DNA from: Zestosphaera sp.
Lineage (GTDB): Archaea; Thermoproteota; Thermoprotei_A; Sulfolobales; NBVN01
Assembly: GCA_038727705.1 (NCBI GenBank)
Contig: JAVYVJ010000001.1
Span: forward strand, 693,269-757,268
DNA: 64,000 bases
Direction of reading: 5' to 3'
Below the pieces are notes generated by a model that had not been told where the DNA came from, ran no database searches, and was given only the letters and a program-made list of their open reading frames with translations. The translations under genes and the position numbers were made by a program. This document shows, piece by piece, positions 54,188-63,491 of this stretch; positions within the stretch are counted from its first letter, which is position 1, and every line of letters starts with the position of its first letter.

Positions 54188-54616
54188 TTAAGTTATTTTA
54201 AACTCCTTCAAAAATTCTTCTAAAGCCTTATGTAGGCGTAACAGTCTCTCTTTGAACTCTTCAGGTAAGGCAGTTAGATCACCCCTCCCATGCATCATTC
54301 TGTAAGCCTCGATAAACTCAGACAATATGCCTGCCGATTTCGTCGCGTGAGGGAGCGTCTCTTTAGCGAGGGTTTCGAACCCCCTCTCAGTTATCCTGTA
54401 GATAACCTTCCTACCACTCACGACAACCTTGTTCACAAGCTCCTCACGGGTCATCTCGTTCAGGGTTCTGTACAAAGTCCCTATAGACGGCCTCCACACG
54501 GACTGAGTCACGTAAACAATCCTCTTATATATTCCATAACCATGAAGCTCTACCTCAGTAGCTAGGACAGCTAAGATTAGGTGTCTGAGCACCTGCGTCC
54601 TTCTTCTTCTAGCCAC
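54188..54616 (-). CDS. PadR-family transcriptional regulator
   Basis: A PadR-type regulator of about 142 residues: winged helix with YGIYKRIVYVTQSVWRPSIGTLYRTLNEMTREELV and a C-terminal dimerisation helix. I choose GTG 54616, after a basic RRRR entry; the longer frame starts at ATG 54646. It diverges from a MATE exporter, and a perfect 7-5-7 palindrome (54720-54738) lies at the exporter's promoter. PadR proteins commonly repress drug-exporter genes beside them. Confidence 0.82.
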   Translation of the reverse strand: MARRRRTQVLRHLILAVLATEVELHGYGIYKRIVYVTQSVWRPSIGTLYRTLNEMTREELVNKVVVSGRKVIYRITERGFETLAKETLPHATKSAGILSEFIEAYRMMHGRGDLTALPEEFKERLLRLHKALEEFLKEFKIT

Positions 54617-54719
54617 GCTAACACCCGCCGCCTGACGATACCACATATATATTTAGAGAACCCTAATAAGGGCATTGCGTGGCTTAGGCTGTACTATAGC
54701 TTATTAAGCCTGGCTAAAA

Positions 54720-54738
54720 TATATTCCTAAAGAATATA
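54720..54738. promoter_or_regulatory. 7-5-7 palindrome in PadR-MATE promoter region
   Basis: The arms tatattc and gaatata are perfect inverted repeats separated by ctaaa. The element lies 17-35 bases upstream of the MATE GTG start, overlapping its likely TATA box, so a bound regulator would block transcription. Confidence 0.7.
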
Positions 54739-54754
54739 GCAAACGTAAAAATAG

Positions 54755-56143
54755 GTGCCACAGGTGGCTTGGACATCAGCAATCACGATCGAAAGATACA
54801 GAAACGAGATAGTCAACGGCCCCATAGTTAAGACGTTACTGTGGTTAGGGTTTCCGTTAATGATTGTACAGCTCGTTAACGTTTCATATAACGTTGCCGA
54901 CGCTTTCTGGCTGAGCAAGTATAGCGACGTGGCTATGGCCGTCCCTAGGCAGGCGTGGCCGCCCTTCACGTTTTTCAACGCCTTCAACATGGCACTTTCG
55001 ACAGCTAACATGGCACTCTTATCCCAGTATATAGGCGCCAGGAGATATGGAGGGGCTAGTGATGTGGCATCCAGGTTCTTCACAGTCACAGCGATCACCA
55101 GCCTCATGTTTGGCATTACGTACTTTATGCTAAGGTATTACCTGTTCACTTACGTCATCAGAACTCCGCCTGAGATATTTGACGAAGTTATGAGCTACTC
55201 TGGAATAATCTTCATGGATCTAATACTGTCTGGCTTCTCAATAACTTACTCAACCATCCTTCAGTCAGTCGGTGACACAAGGACCCCAGCAGTCGTTGGG
55301 GGGATTTCAGCACTAATCAACATAGTCTGGGATCCCTTCCTCATATTGGGTATGCCGCCCTTCCCAATGATGGGGGCTACCGGGGCTGCAATAGCCACAG
55401 TCCTCTCGAGGCTTGTTGGAGTAGCCACGCTGATCTACTTGACAAAGCGTAAGTTCCCTGACTTGAGGATAGCTTTTACCAGCAATATCGATAGGTACTG
55501 GATCTCCAGAAACTTACGTATAGGCGGGCCTGTCTACGTATTCCACGCCTCCAACAGCGTCGCTTTCATGCTTCAGAATGCGTTAATCAACTCGTTCGGA
55601 GTGATCGCCACAGCGGCTGCCGCGATAGGGTTCATAGTTATGGACATAGCGGACGCAGTGATGTGGGGTTTAACAATGCCGACAGCCATAATGATCGGCC
55701 AGAATCTCGGTGCCGGTAATATCGGTAGATCCAGAAAGATAGCATACAGAGCCACCCTATCTGTAGGCTTACTGACTGCAGCAGGGGCGTTTGCGGTGTT
55801 TACCGTTAGGAGGGAACTTATCCAGGTTTTCACTGTGGATCCCCTCATATTTAGAGAGGCAATGCTGTTTCTTGAGACCTTCATCTTCAGCCTACCGTTC
55901 TTCACCATGTTCTTCGTAGGCATGTCTGTGGGCAGGGGATCTGGACATACCACAGTACCAACGGTCATAGGCATGGTTAGATTATGGGGTGTCAGGATAG
56001 GTCTGGGTTACTTGCTATCCTACGTTATGGGCCTGCAATCTTACGGGATCTGGCTTGCAATGGCTTTAAGTAACATAATCAGCGGTTTAGGCTCCGTTGC
56101 GTGGGTTAAGTACGGGAATTGGGCTAAGCCAGTGATAAGGTGA
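54755..56143 (+). CDS. MATE family efflux transporter
   Basis: A 462-residue polytopic protein with two repeats of six TM helices, typical of MATE exporters that use a sodium or proton gradient to expel drugs or cations. The family's LWLGFPLMIVQLVNVSYNVADAFW start and the GATGAAIATVLSRL segment are clear. Start is GTG at 54755, with TATA elements about 26-35 bases upstream, so it is leaderless or nearly so. Confidence 0.9.
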   Translation: MPQVAWTSAITIERYRNEIVNGPIVKTLLWLGFPLMIVQLVNVSYNVADAFWLSKYSDVAMAVPRQAWPPFTFFNAFNMALSTANMALLSQYIGARRYGGASDVASRFFTVTAITSLMFGITYFMLRYYLFTYVIRTPPEIFDEVMSYSGIIFMDLILSGFSITYSTILQSVGDTRTPAVVGGISALINIVWDPFLILGMPPFPMMGATGAAIATVLSRLVGVATLIYLTKRKFPDLRIAFTSNIDRYWISRNLRIGGPVYVFHASNSVAFMLQNALINSFGVIATAAAAIGFIVMDIADAVMWGLTMPTAIMIGQNLGAGNIGRSRKIAYRATLSVGLLTAAGAFAVFTVRRELIQVFTVDPLIFREAMLFLETFIFSLPFFTMFFVGMSVGRGSGHTTVPTVIGMVRLWGVRIGLGYLLSYVMGLQSYGIWLAMALSNIISGLGSVAWVKYGNWAKPVIR

Positions 56144-56319
56144 ATATAGGTTAGTCACCTCAAAAAACTCTCAAGTAGCTCATGAACAACTGCATGGACT
56201 TGAATCCAGCTATAGTCATCGTGAACCTTTCATCACTACCTTAAATTGTTTACATTCAATATTTTGTTATCAGAACAATAAAAATCCTTAAAGGTAATTC
56301 ATTTATGGAGGATATTTGA

Positions 56320-56394
56320 ATGAAGCCGGTCTTGAGTAGTACCAGGACCTACCATCCATCAGAGGTGAAGGCGTATGGGTTGGAGGAGATATAG
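56320..56394 (+). CDS. possible 24-residue leader-like ORF
   Basis: An ATG at 56320 is preceded by GGAGG at 8-base spacing and opens a 24-residue frame that ends at 56394, inside the start of the next gene (56375), in a different frame. A TATA-like aataaaaat sits about 40 bases upstream. It may be a translated leader or simply a chance frame. I recognise no family. Confidence 0.35.
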   Translation: MKPVLSSTRTYHPSEVKAYGLEEI

Positions 56395-56611
56395 CCATCG
56401 CTTAGAGCACGGGTCCTTCGTGCAACCACATACTTTAGAGAGCCCTGATTGGGTGTTTAGAGGTTGCTACTGGAGGTGGCAGACTACAAAAACGCTAGAA
56501 ACCTTGAGTAGGGAGGATGAGGTAAGGTATCTGGAGGAGTTAAGAGCCTTTCTTCAGGAACAGATAAAAAATGTGGAGGATAGGTTAAGTAGGCTGAAGG
56601 ATAGTCCATAG
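56375..56611 (+). CDS. small DUF5320-like protein
   Basis: A 78-residue protein with an N-terminal Trp/Arg/His-rich segment (about residues 1-40) and a C-terminal amphipathic coiled-coil (about 45-75, EEVRYLEELRAFLQEQIK). The composition is like DUF5320 proteins, which accompany metal- or redox-related genes. A GAGGTGA site at 6-base spacing supports the ATG at 56375. It precedes a membrane-anchored regulator by 77 bases. Function unknown. Confidence 0.5.
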   Translation: MGWRRYSHRLEHGSFVQPHTLESPDWVFRGCYWRWQTTKTLETLSREDEVRYLEELRAFLQEQIKNVEDRLSRLKDSP

Positions 56612-56688
56612 ATGCTATGCGATCTTTGAGGAGGTGTCTTGATCTACGGTTTTTAGTCCACGTCGTAGATGTATCTTTGGTATGTTTG

Positions 56689-57111
56689 ATGTCAGTGCAG
56701 GTTGATGAGCTAGGAAGGGTCGCCCTGAGGATCTATGTCTACCTTCTAGAGTCTAGCGAGCCTAGAGGTGTGAGGGAGATCGCTAGAGCGCTAGAGATCC
56801 CGGTGAGCAGTGTTTACTACCATCTCAAGAGGCTTGAGGATTTGGGTTTCATCGGTAGAAGGGGGGATGGGTACGTGATAACTAGGATGGTTACATTAGA
56901 GGGCTACGTGCTCCTTGGCAGAAAGCTCATACCGAGGCTTGCAATATACTCTTTATTCTTTCTAGGCATAGCCCTGGGTGAAGTGCTCGTGATAGCGACC
57001 ACAAGCCTGCTCGACGTCGACAGGGTTTTACTAATAGCCTCATGCGCCCTGGCTTTCATATTATTCACTGCTGAGGCATTAAATATGAGGTCCAGGCTCA
57101 GGCTTTCTTAG
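56689..57111 (+). CDS. winged-helix regulator with C-terminal TM helices
   Basis: A protein of about 140 residues: a winged helix (PRGVREIARALEIPVSSVYYHLKRLEDLGFI) followed by two hydrophobic helices (about 90-110 and 115-135 from this start). It is therefore a membrane-bound DNA-binding protein. The longer frame from 56617 starts with unlikely residues; ATG 56689 gives the clean domain. It lies directly upstream of a large secreted beta-propeller protein and likely responds to it or to the membrane. Confidence 0.7.
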   Translation: MSVQVDELGRVALRIYVYLLESSEPRGVREIARALEIPVSSVYYHLKRLEDLGFIGRRGDGYVITRMVTLEGYVLLGRKLIPRLAIYSLFFLGIALGEVLVIATTSLLDVDRVLLIASCALAFILFTAEALNMRSRLRLS

Positions 57112-57234
57112 GCTGGGATTGTGCAATAGCTCCCCACTGTTTCATAGGCTACCGTGTTCTAATGTTGGAACAGCCCCGTTTCAACTGTAGAGTTATCTAG
57201 TCTCTAGTTGGTAGATATAGTTGAGGTGATGCGT

Positions 57235-59454
57235 GTGAATCGAACTACATTCGTGCTAGTGGCCCTCGTGATCCTTACTATAGGGATCTCGTTACCCCTA
57301 GCCTCGAACACCATGTTCACTAACGTGCTCAACTACAGCCAAACAACCACTCAGACCATCTACAGATACCTAACAGGCGTTTCCAGCGCGCAACAGGCTG
57401 ACTTGAAGCTAGTAAGTGTGGAAGGGTTGAGGAGTTTCAACAGCTATGAGGAGCTCTCACAGTATCTAAAAAACGTGAGTAACTTGAACGCGTTGACCGC
57501 TCGTCTGTCCAACCCGTACACCAGGTATTCCACGTACTTGAGGGGGGTGCCGAATACATTAGCTTCAGCCACCCTGACAGCCACTCCTGCCTTCGAGGCT
57601 TTTCCCTCCAAGGACGCGTCTCAAGGCTCCTCAACCACCAGTGTCTCTAAAACCAACGTGCAGGTTGAAGGGATTGATGAATCTGATGTGGTCAAGACGG
57701 ACGGCAAGGTGATCACAGTTGCTTCCGGAAGTAAGGTGCATGTAGTGGGGATCGCTGAGAAGAGGGTTTTGAGCACGCTTAGTTTTGACGAATACGTCAC
57801 AGGCCTCTTCCTCTATGAGAACGAGTTGATAGTCTTGACAGAGAGCCAAGGCGCTCCATACCCATTGAGGGCTGAAGCGGAATGCAGGTGCCTCATAGTT
57901 CCTCCGGGGATTTCCAACATCACGGCATACGTGTTCAGCATTAGTGACGCCAGCAAACCTGCCTTACTAGGTAAAGTCACCATAACCGGGAGTCTGCTCA
58001 GCTCCAGGCTTTCGGGCAGTTACCTCTACATCGTGACTAACATGCCGTTCAGTGAACCGTCCGTTCCTTTAGTAAATAATGCGCCGGTATCTCTAAAGTC
58101 CCTGGTCGCTGTTGACCGAAGCCCTAACTCATACACCGTGATAGTAGCGCTGAGCCTGAAGGACCTAAGATACGCAACGTACTCATTTATCACCGGAGGT
58201 GGTAGCTGGCTCTACATGTCCCGTGAGAACCTCTACGTAGCTCAAGGAAGATCCTACAACGTAGTTGAGGCTTACCTATCCACGCTTGAGGCCTTCATGA
58301 AATATTTACCTGGAGAAGTAGCTAGTAAATTATCGCAGATTCTCAGAGAGGGCCGTGTAGAGGATGGGATAAAGGTGGTTGAGACGCATCTGTCAGGACT
58401 ACCTGAGGAGGATCGTAAGAATCTGCTTGCATTAGTGACTGAAGAGGTCAACACTAAGGTTAAGTCTGAAATTACTGCATTCTACGTCTTCAGCATAGAT
58501 GGCCTTGAGGTGAATTTAAGGGGGTCGTTTGAGGTTCCAGGCAACCTGCTTGATCAGTTCGCGATGGAAGAGATGGGGAATTACTTCATAGTAGCTACGA
58601 CCAGCAACAATTACTCGGTTAGAGTAGTGTACGAACCCATCTTCAGGTATTACACACTCAAGGAGACGCAAGGACCTCAAACAATTGAGGTAGAGGAGTG
58701 TAGAGGTGGAGTATGCACGACAAGGAAGGTCACTGTCCCGGCTTCGGAAGGGACTCCCCGGATCCCTAGTGAATATACTGAGCCCAGACTGCTGGTATCA
58801 GTGTATTCTGCAGGTGAAACCAGCAATAATGTGTTCGCAGTGGAGCTGAAGTCATTGCAGGTCGCAGGATCTCTCAGAGGACTCGCCAGCGGTGAGAGAA
58901 TATACTCGGCCAGACTGATGAAGAACGTCTTCTTCCTAGTTACCTTCAGGCAAGTCGACCCACTGTTTGCGATCGACCTCTCCAACCCAGAGACCCCAAA
59001 GGTTCTTGGATACCTGAAGATACCTGGCTTCAGCGAGTACCTGCACCCACTACCTAAGGATAGGCTACTCGGCATAGGTATGGAGGATTCCAAACTCAAG
59101 ATTTCGCTCTTCGATGTGTCAGACCCAACGAACATGAAGGAGGTAGCGAGTGTAAAAATATCTCCCGCGTGGACGCCGGCACTCAATGACCATCACGCAG
59201 TAACAGTGCACCTAGATAGAAGCCTACTCTTCATACCTGTCAGCGGTTACGCCTGGTCATATACGTCGGGTGGAATGCTCGTGGTAACCTACAACAACGA
59301 TTATCTGGCGGTGAAGACGCTGCTACAGCATGAGAATGCTGTCAGATCAGTTTACGTGGGTGACGAACTGTACACAGTCTCGGCGAACTTGATTAAGGTA
59401 TTCAATATAGATTCCTTGGAGAAGCTGGGCGAGATACCGCTAGTAGAAAAGTAA
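57235..59454 (+). CDS. secreted beta-propeller domain protein
   Basis: A protein of about 739 residues with an N-terminal signal/anchor helix, then a long beta-rich body with the archaeal beta-propeller domain motif VEGIDESDVVKTDGK at about residue 144, repeated beta-strand blades, and CxxC-type pairs CRCL and CRGGVC. I choose GTG 57235, which follows GAGGTG at 6-base spacing, over TTG 57208. The protein is exported and may bind surface ligands. It is adjacent to a membrane HTH regulator. Confidence 0.78.
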   Translation: MNRTTFVLVALVILTIGISLPLASNTMFTNVLNYSQTTTQTIYRYLTGVSSAQQADLKLVSVEGLRSFNSYEELSQYLKNVSNLNALTARLSNPYTRYSTYLRGVPNTLASATLTATPAFEAFPSKDASQGSSTTSVSKTNVQVEGIDESDVVKTDGKVITVASGSKVHVVGIAEKRVLSTLSFDEYVTGLFLYENELIVLTESQGAPYPLRAEAECRCLIVPPGISNITAYVFSISDASKPALLGKVTITGSLLSSRLSGSYLYIVTNMPFSEPSVPLVNNAPVSLKSLVAVDRSPNSYTVIVALSLKDLRYATYSFITGGGSWLYMSRENLYVAQGRSYNVVEAYLSTLEAFMKYLPGEVASKLSQILREGRVEDGIKVVETHLSGLPEEDRKNLLALVTEEVNTKVKSEITAFYVFSIDGLEVNLRGSFEVPGNLLDQFAMEEMGNYFIVATTSNNYSVRVVYEPIFRYYTLKETQGPQTIEVEECRGGVCTTRKVTVPASEGTPRIPSEYTEPRLLVSVYSAGETSNNVFAVELKSLQVAGSLRGLASGERIYSARLMKNVFFLVTFRQVDPLFAIDLSNPETPKVLGYLKIPGFSEYLHPLPKDRLLGIGMEDSKLKISLFDVSDPTNMKEVASVKISPAWTPALNDHHAVTVHLDRSLLFIPVSGYAWSYTSGGMLVVTYNNDYLAVKTLLQHENAVRSVYVGDELYTVSANLIKVFNIDSLEKLGEIPLVEK

Positions 59455-59495
59455 GTAGTTGCTCACGTTTTTATACTTTAATATTACTAAAAACA

Positions 59496-61253
59496 TTACG
59501 TGGGGTAATTAGGAACTACAGGCGGTAGTTTAGCTTTCTTGCTGTACCACCTGTTGAGAATCATGTGCAGTAGTATGAGCAGCACAAAGCCTATCAGCAA
59601 CAGGATTAACGGATTAGAGAATCCTGCGGCTAGGAGTGCGTAGAGCACTATGCCCACGAACCCTGCCGTCACAGCATATGGTAATTGAGTTGAGACGTGG
59701 TCTATGTGGTCGGCTGCGGAGAACATTGATGACATTATCGTTGTGTCACTTATGGGTGAGCAGTGATCACCGAAGATGCCTCCCCCGAAGACTGCGCCTA
59801 TAGAAGCGAATGCGAGCATGTAAGCCATGTTGATGTCGTTAGGAAACTGCAGTAGGGCTAACTGCCAAGCCATAGGCATCGCTATCGGCATCATCACACC
59901 GAATGTCCCCCAGCTTGTTCCTGTGGTAAATGATATGAACATGGAGACCACGTATATTATCAGCGGGACTAACAACGCCGAGAGTCCTACAGCTACAGCG
60001 CCGTGGATTGTGTAGTCAGCGGTGCTTATAGCATCTGTGGCCGATTTGATGCACCACGCATGAAGTAATATAGTGTTGGGCAGGACCATGAGGTACATCC
60101 CCCTCACCGTCTGTTTCATCACGTCCCTGAAGCTCATGATCCTCCCGAAGAGTATCCATGCGAACGTCACAAAGTATGTAGCCATACCAGCCCAGAAGAG
60201 AGCCTTAGCAGTGTCAGCGTTCATTAACGCGTCCACAAAGGGCGTCTCCCAGAACCTGGATAAATTCTCAGCCCCCGTTCCCCACATGCCGAAGAGGGTC
60301 ATTATAACTAGGACCAGCATAGCCACTGCGAATAGCCAGCCTGAGGCGAGCTTTCTGGACTTAGGCTCAGCACCCAAAACCTCCTCCGTCGGCAACAGTG
60401 GAGTAGCCCCGTCCCTAAGTACCTTACCCTCCTTAACAGCCCTATGTTCTGCGTGCAACATAGGACCGTAATGCCTTCTCGTTAGAACCACTAGAAATAC
60501 CATCAAAATAGCAAAGATGGAGTAGAAGTGGTATGGAACTGCATTCAGCCACATGAAGTATGCCTCGTAGGCAGGCGCCGCACTTACAACCCCCTGCTCT
60601 GCCTGCATCCTCAATGTATCTATGGAGTCTTTTATCAGACTTACTTCATACCCGATCCAGGAGGACACGAGCGCTATCCCCGCGACAGGGGCTGCCGTTG
60701 AGTCGACTATATAGCTGAGCAGCTCTCTACTGACTCTCAACTGATCTGTAACAGGTCTCATGGAGTTACCGACTATAACCGTGTTCCCGTAGTCATCGAA
60801 AAACACAGCGACTCCCAGGAGTGAAGCCGCCGTGCTCGCGCCCTTGGCGGTCTTGATTCTCTTGGAGATCGCTCTTGCAGCTTCGTGTACTGCGCCTGAC
60901 GCGTATAGGAGACCCATAAAGGCCCCTAACACGAAGTCGTAAAGTAATATCGCGGCGTTCCAAGAGTCCGTTGCGTTTTTTATATACCAGTCAATCAACT
61001 GGACCGTAGCTCCTAGAGGGTTGTAGCCAGCCACCATGAGGCCACCTATCCAGACACCGGCGAATAACGCTGGTATGATCTCACCAGTGCTCATCGCCAG
61101 GGCTATGGCGAGTATAGGAGGCAGTAGCGGGAACGTTACGTAGGGAAATCTCTTCTCCTCAGGCATGAACTCAGCGTTCGGCGGTGCGTACGCAATTAGA
61201 GCGATTATAATTACCAGAACGACTACGACCCACTTGATGATATTTCGATTCAT
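59496..61253 (-). CDS. NhaC family sodium/proton antiporter
   Basis: A 585-residue polytopic protein with 12 or more TM helices of the NhaC family. FFDDYGNTVIVGNSMRPVTD and SFTTGTSWGTFGVMMPIAMP are the family's conserved segments, and GDHCSPISDTTIMSS near the end is typical. It exchanges sodium and protons, or acts as a malate/lactate or amino-acid antiporter in some relatives. Monocistronic, convergent with the beta-propeller gene. Confidence 0.88.
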   Translation of the reverse strand: MNRNIIKWVVVVLVIIIALIAYAPPNAEFMPEEKRFPYVTFPLLPPILAIALAMSTGEIIPALFAGVWIGGLMVAGYNPLGATVQLIDWYIKNATDSWNAAILLYDFVLGAFMGLLYASGAVHEAARAISKRIKTAKGASTAASLLGVAVFFDDYGNTVIVGNSMRPVTDQLRVSRELLSYIVDSTAAPVAGIALVSSWIGYEVSLIKDSIDTLRMQAEQGVVSAAPAYEAYFMWLNAVPYHFYSIFAILMVFLVVLTRRHYGPMLHAEHRAVKEGKVLRDGATPLLPTEEVLGAEPKSRKLASGWLFAVAMLVLVIMTLFGMWGTGAENLSRFWETPFVDALMNADTAKALFWAGMATYFVTFAWILFGRIMSFRDVMKQTVRGMYLMVLPNTILLHAWCIKSATDAISTADYTIHGAVAVGLSALLVPLIIYVVSMFISFTTGTSWGTFGVMMPIAMPMAWQLALLQFPNDINMAYMLAFASIGAVFGGGIFGDHCSPISDTTIMSSMFSAADHIDHVSTQLPYAVTAGFVGIVLYALLAAGFSNPLILLLIGFVLLILLHMILNRWYSKKAKLPPVVPNYPT

Positions 61254-61410
61254 TTCACAGTCACCAGACTACATACAATATAAGTATAGTGGGAGGACCT
61301 TAAAAACTTTGTTATTATATAACATCTAGAATATATTAAAAATGCGGATGTACGAGCTTTAAGCCTTACTTAATTCTGAGGTACTCTTAATGCGTCAACA
61401 CGTTATAGGT

Positions 61411-62223
61411 TTAGATTAAGTAGAGTGGAAGGCTTAGACACGTTACACCTCCATCGCATTTCCTGAACTCAGACACATCTACTTCAATGACTCTATATCC
61501 TGAGCTCCTCAACCTCTCAACAGTTTTAGGGTATCCTTCAGGAAGAAGTATCTTGTTGTCGCCCAGATACAGCATGTTCGCTGCATACGCTTCCTCCAAT
61601 GGCACGCGGATCTGCATGAACCCTTCAAAAAATAGTGGGTCAACAAGCTCTGGGACTATTGCAACCGCCTTATTTCCTATGTAATTGACTGCTGAGAGTA
61701 GGTGAAACACCTTACTCGTAGGAACAGCTATTACCTTATGGTCTTCGAGAAAATGCCTCAGGGCCTCAATGCCAAAGGAATTCGTCCTGGAAGTCATGCC
61801 GGCATACACCATGCCAATGTTGGTAATCAGGACGTCTCCGCCTTCAAGCGTCGCCGGCGGCCCTACTCTGTAGGTGGTAAATCCTGCTTTTTTGAGAAAA
61901 TTCTCCACACTGTCCTCTTCCCCCCTCCTCTTCGCCTCCCCGAATCTCGAGATCAGCGCCTGTCTCTTAGAGGACCTAACTATCGCGGTGTCCTGTACGA
62001 ATACGGAGTCAGGAGAGCCCTCAAGCTGAGGTAGCGTGTAGACGTGGATGCCTTCTTCACAAAGTATCTTAATGTACTCTTCATGTTGTTTGAGCGCCAG
62101 GTTCACATCTAACGTATCTTTAAAAGGATGGGTTGAAACACACTTAGTAAGGTCTTTAGTAGGCGGTCTAACAATGACGGAGTCAAAAAGCCTAGAGCCT
62201 GGGGTTCCCTCACCTGCAGGCAA
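61411..62223 (-). CDS. DDAH/arginine deiminase-superfamily hydrolase
   Basis: A 270-residue guanidino-group-modifying enzyme of the dimethylarginine dimethylaminohydrolase type. Catalytic pieces are SPDSVFVQDTAIV, LEGGDVLI, HLLSAVNYIGN (catalytic histidine) and CDGGVTCLSLPL near the C-terminus (nucleophilic cysteine). It would form citrulline from an arginine analogue, or use a related guanidino substrate. It stands alone; an ornithine-cyclodeaminase-family gene is 7 kb upstream. Confidence 0.85.
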   Translation of the reverse strand: MPAGEGTPGSRLFDSVIVRPPTKDLTKCVSTHPFKDTLDVNLALKQHEEYIKILCEEGIHVYTLPQLEGSPDSVFVQDTAIVRSSKRQALISRFGEAKRRGEEDSVENFLKKAGFTTYRVGPPATLEGGDVLITNIGMVYAGMTSRTNSFGIEALRHFLEDHKVIAVPTSKVFHLLSAVNYIGNKAVAIVPELVDPLFFEGFMQIRVPLEEAYAANMLYLGDNKILLPEGYPKTVERLRSSGYRVIEVDVSEFRKCDGGVTCLSLPLYLI

Positions 62224-62356
62224 CTCACACCAACCCCAATAATTTCATTGCTGACCTAAATAAATGAGTTCGTAATGTTAGATAGACAGGCAATTCAATA
62301 TTGCTATTCCATAAAGTTAAGTCTTGTTTAGCTTTAATACTTTTCTTAGTTAATTA

Positions 62357-62842
62357 ATGGAGGTGGTATTAGTTTTGCGGGATTCTTCATTTGGTGAGAT
62401 GAGTAAAGTAGAGAGGGAATACTCCAGAAAATTAATAGACTCTGCCAAGGAAGTTAAGAATGACGTAGTCAGAATAGTTATGGTAGTTGTTGCTCAAGAC
62501 TCTCTTAAACACTCCATGATTTATGATGCACTGGTAGAGTTGCTTAGGGGGGAGAGACCAGTCATAGACGAGACAGAATTAGTCAGGATAGGTGATGAAA
62601 TAGAACATCACATAAGAACTGAGGAAGAGATGATAAAGTATTTGAGGGATTCGATAGAAAGTGGGACAAGCAACAAGGCAATTAAGTTCCTTCTAGAGAC
62701 TCTCCTCAGAGATGAGCTCTATCATCACGCGCTCCTAAAAAGGATCTACGAGATGATCATACGCAAAGAGGCCTTCACTGAGAGCGATTTATGGGGGCTT
62801 ATATGGAAAGACGTGATCTTTCACGGAGCACCTGGCGGTTAA
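62357..62842 (+). CDS. ferritin-like di-iron protein (first of two)
   Basis: A 161-residue four-helix protein with carboxylate/histidine motifs EIEHHIRTEEEM and RDELYHHALL, as in rubrerythrin/ferritin-like domains. No rubredoxin cysteines are present. The ATG lies on a GGAGGTGG that could be the ribosome site for a TTG at 62375, so the true start may be seven codons in. A related gene follows in tandem. Confidence 0.68.
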   Translation: MEVVLVLRDSSFGEMSKVEREYSRKLIDSAKEVKNDVVRIVMVVVAQDSLKHSMIYDALVELLRGERPVIDETELVRIGDEIEHHIRTEEEMIKYLRDSIESGTSNKAIKFLLETLLRDELYHHALLKRIYEMIIRKEAFTESDLWGLIWKDVIFHGAPGG

Positions 62843-62931
62843 TCCCTCGCCTTGATGAAAATGTGAAATGTTGACGTGTTAAGGCTGATTTATCAGCTTT
62901 GATTCAAAAGACTATAAATAGGTGTACTTAA

Positions 62932-63373
62932 ATGACTTATGAATTAATTAGGAAAGCACACGAGACGGAAGAAAGCGCCGTAAATTCATATATGCATGCG
63001 CTGAGCGTACTTAGATTACACGGTATGGAAATGCGGGATCTAGAAGAGGTACTTAAAAAAGTAGCTATTGAAACGCTGATTCATAGAGAGTTAATGAACG
63101 GGATGTTAAGAGCTTACGATGAAGCACTTAAAAAAGATACTGAAGCATTGAGGAAGTTAAAAGAGATAGAGCCCTCAGCTGAGGAAAAAGCAATATATAA
63201 TAAAGCTTCTTAAGGATCACTTACTTATAGAAAGTGAGATGATAGACCATTACAAAGAACTGGCTCAAAAAGTTCCACATTTAGTTCTTAGAGATCTGGC
63301 AGAAGCTCTTGCCAGGAATGAAGAGGAGCATCACCAACTACTTAGTGATCTCATAAAGAAGTATGAAAAATGA
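62932..63373 (+). pseudogene. ferritin-like protein (second of two), apparent frameshift
   Basis: The frame from ATG 62932 (after GGTG) has 93 residues with a ferritin-like first half (HETEESAV, ETLIHRELM). It stops at 63211, but in the +1 frame the same helix bundle continues to a stop at 63371-63373 with DHLLIESEMIDHY and RNEEEHHQLL, which align with EIEHHIRTEEEM and RDELYHHALL of the upstream paralogue. A 1-base loss near 63199-63205 gives about 146 residues. Either a mutated gene, a sequencing error or a shifty site. Confidence 0.7.
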
Positions 63374-63400
63374 AGGACAGGTCTTGCAGAACTTTATATG

Positions 63401-63491
63401 GGGAATTTTCGATCCCACTACTAAAATCAAGGCTTCCCTAGTGCATCTTCTGTTTCCCGTCCTAGGTTTTTGTAGGTTTTTCTAGGACGGG
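63401..63491 (-). ncRNA. possible omega-RNA/right-end region of TnpB element
   Basis: The end of the tnpB gene contains a perfect 10-bp stem, cccgtcctag (63456-63465) with ctaggacggg (63482-63491), and a small hairpin (63401-63416) lies just beyond the stop. TnpB guide RNAs overlap the 3' end of tnpB and end at the element boundary, so these could be its scaffold. The element boundary was not identified. Confidence 0.35.
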
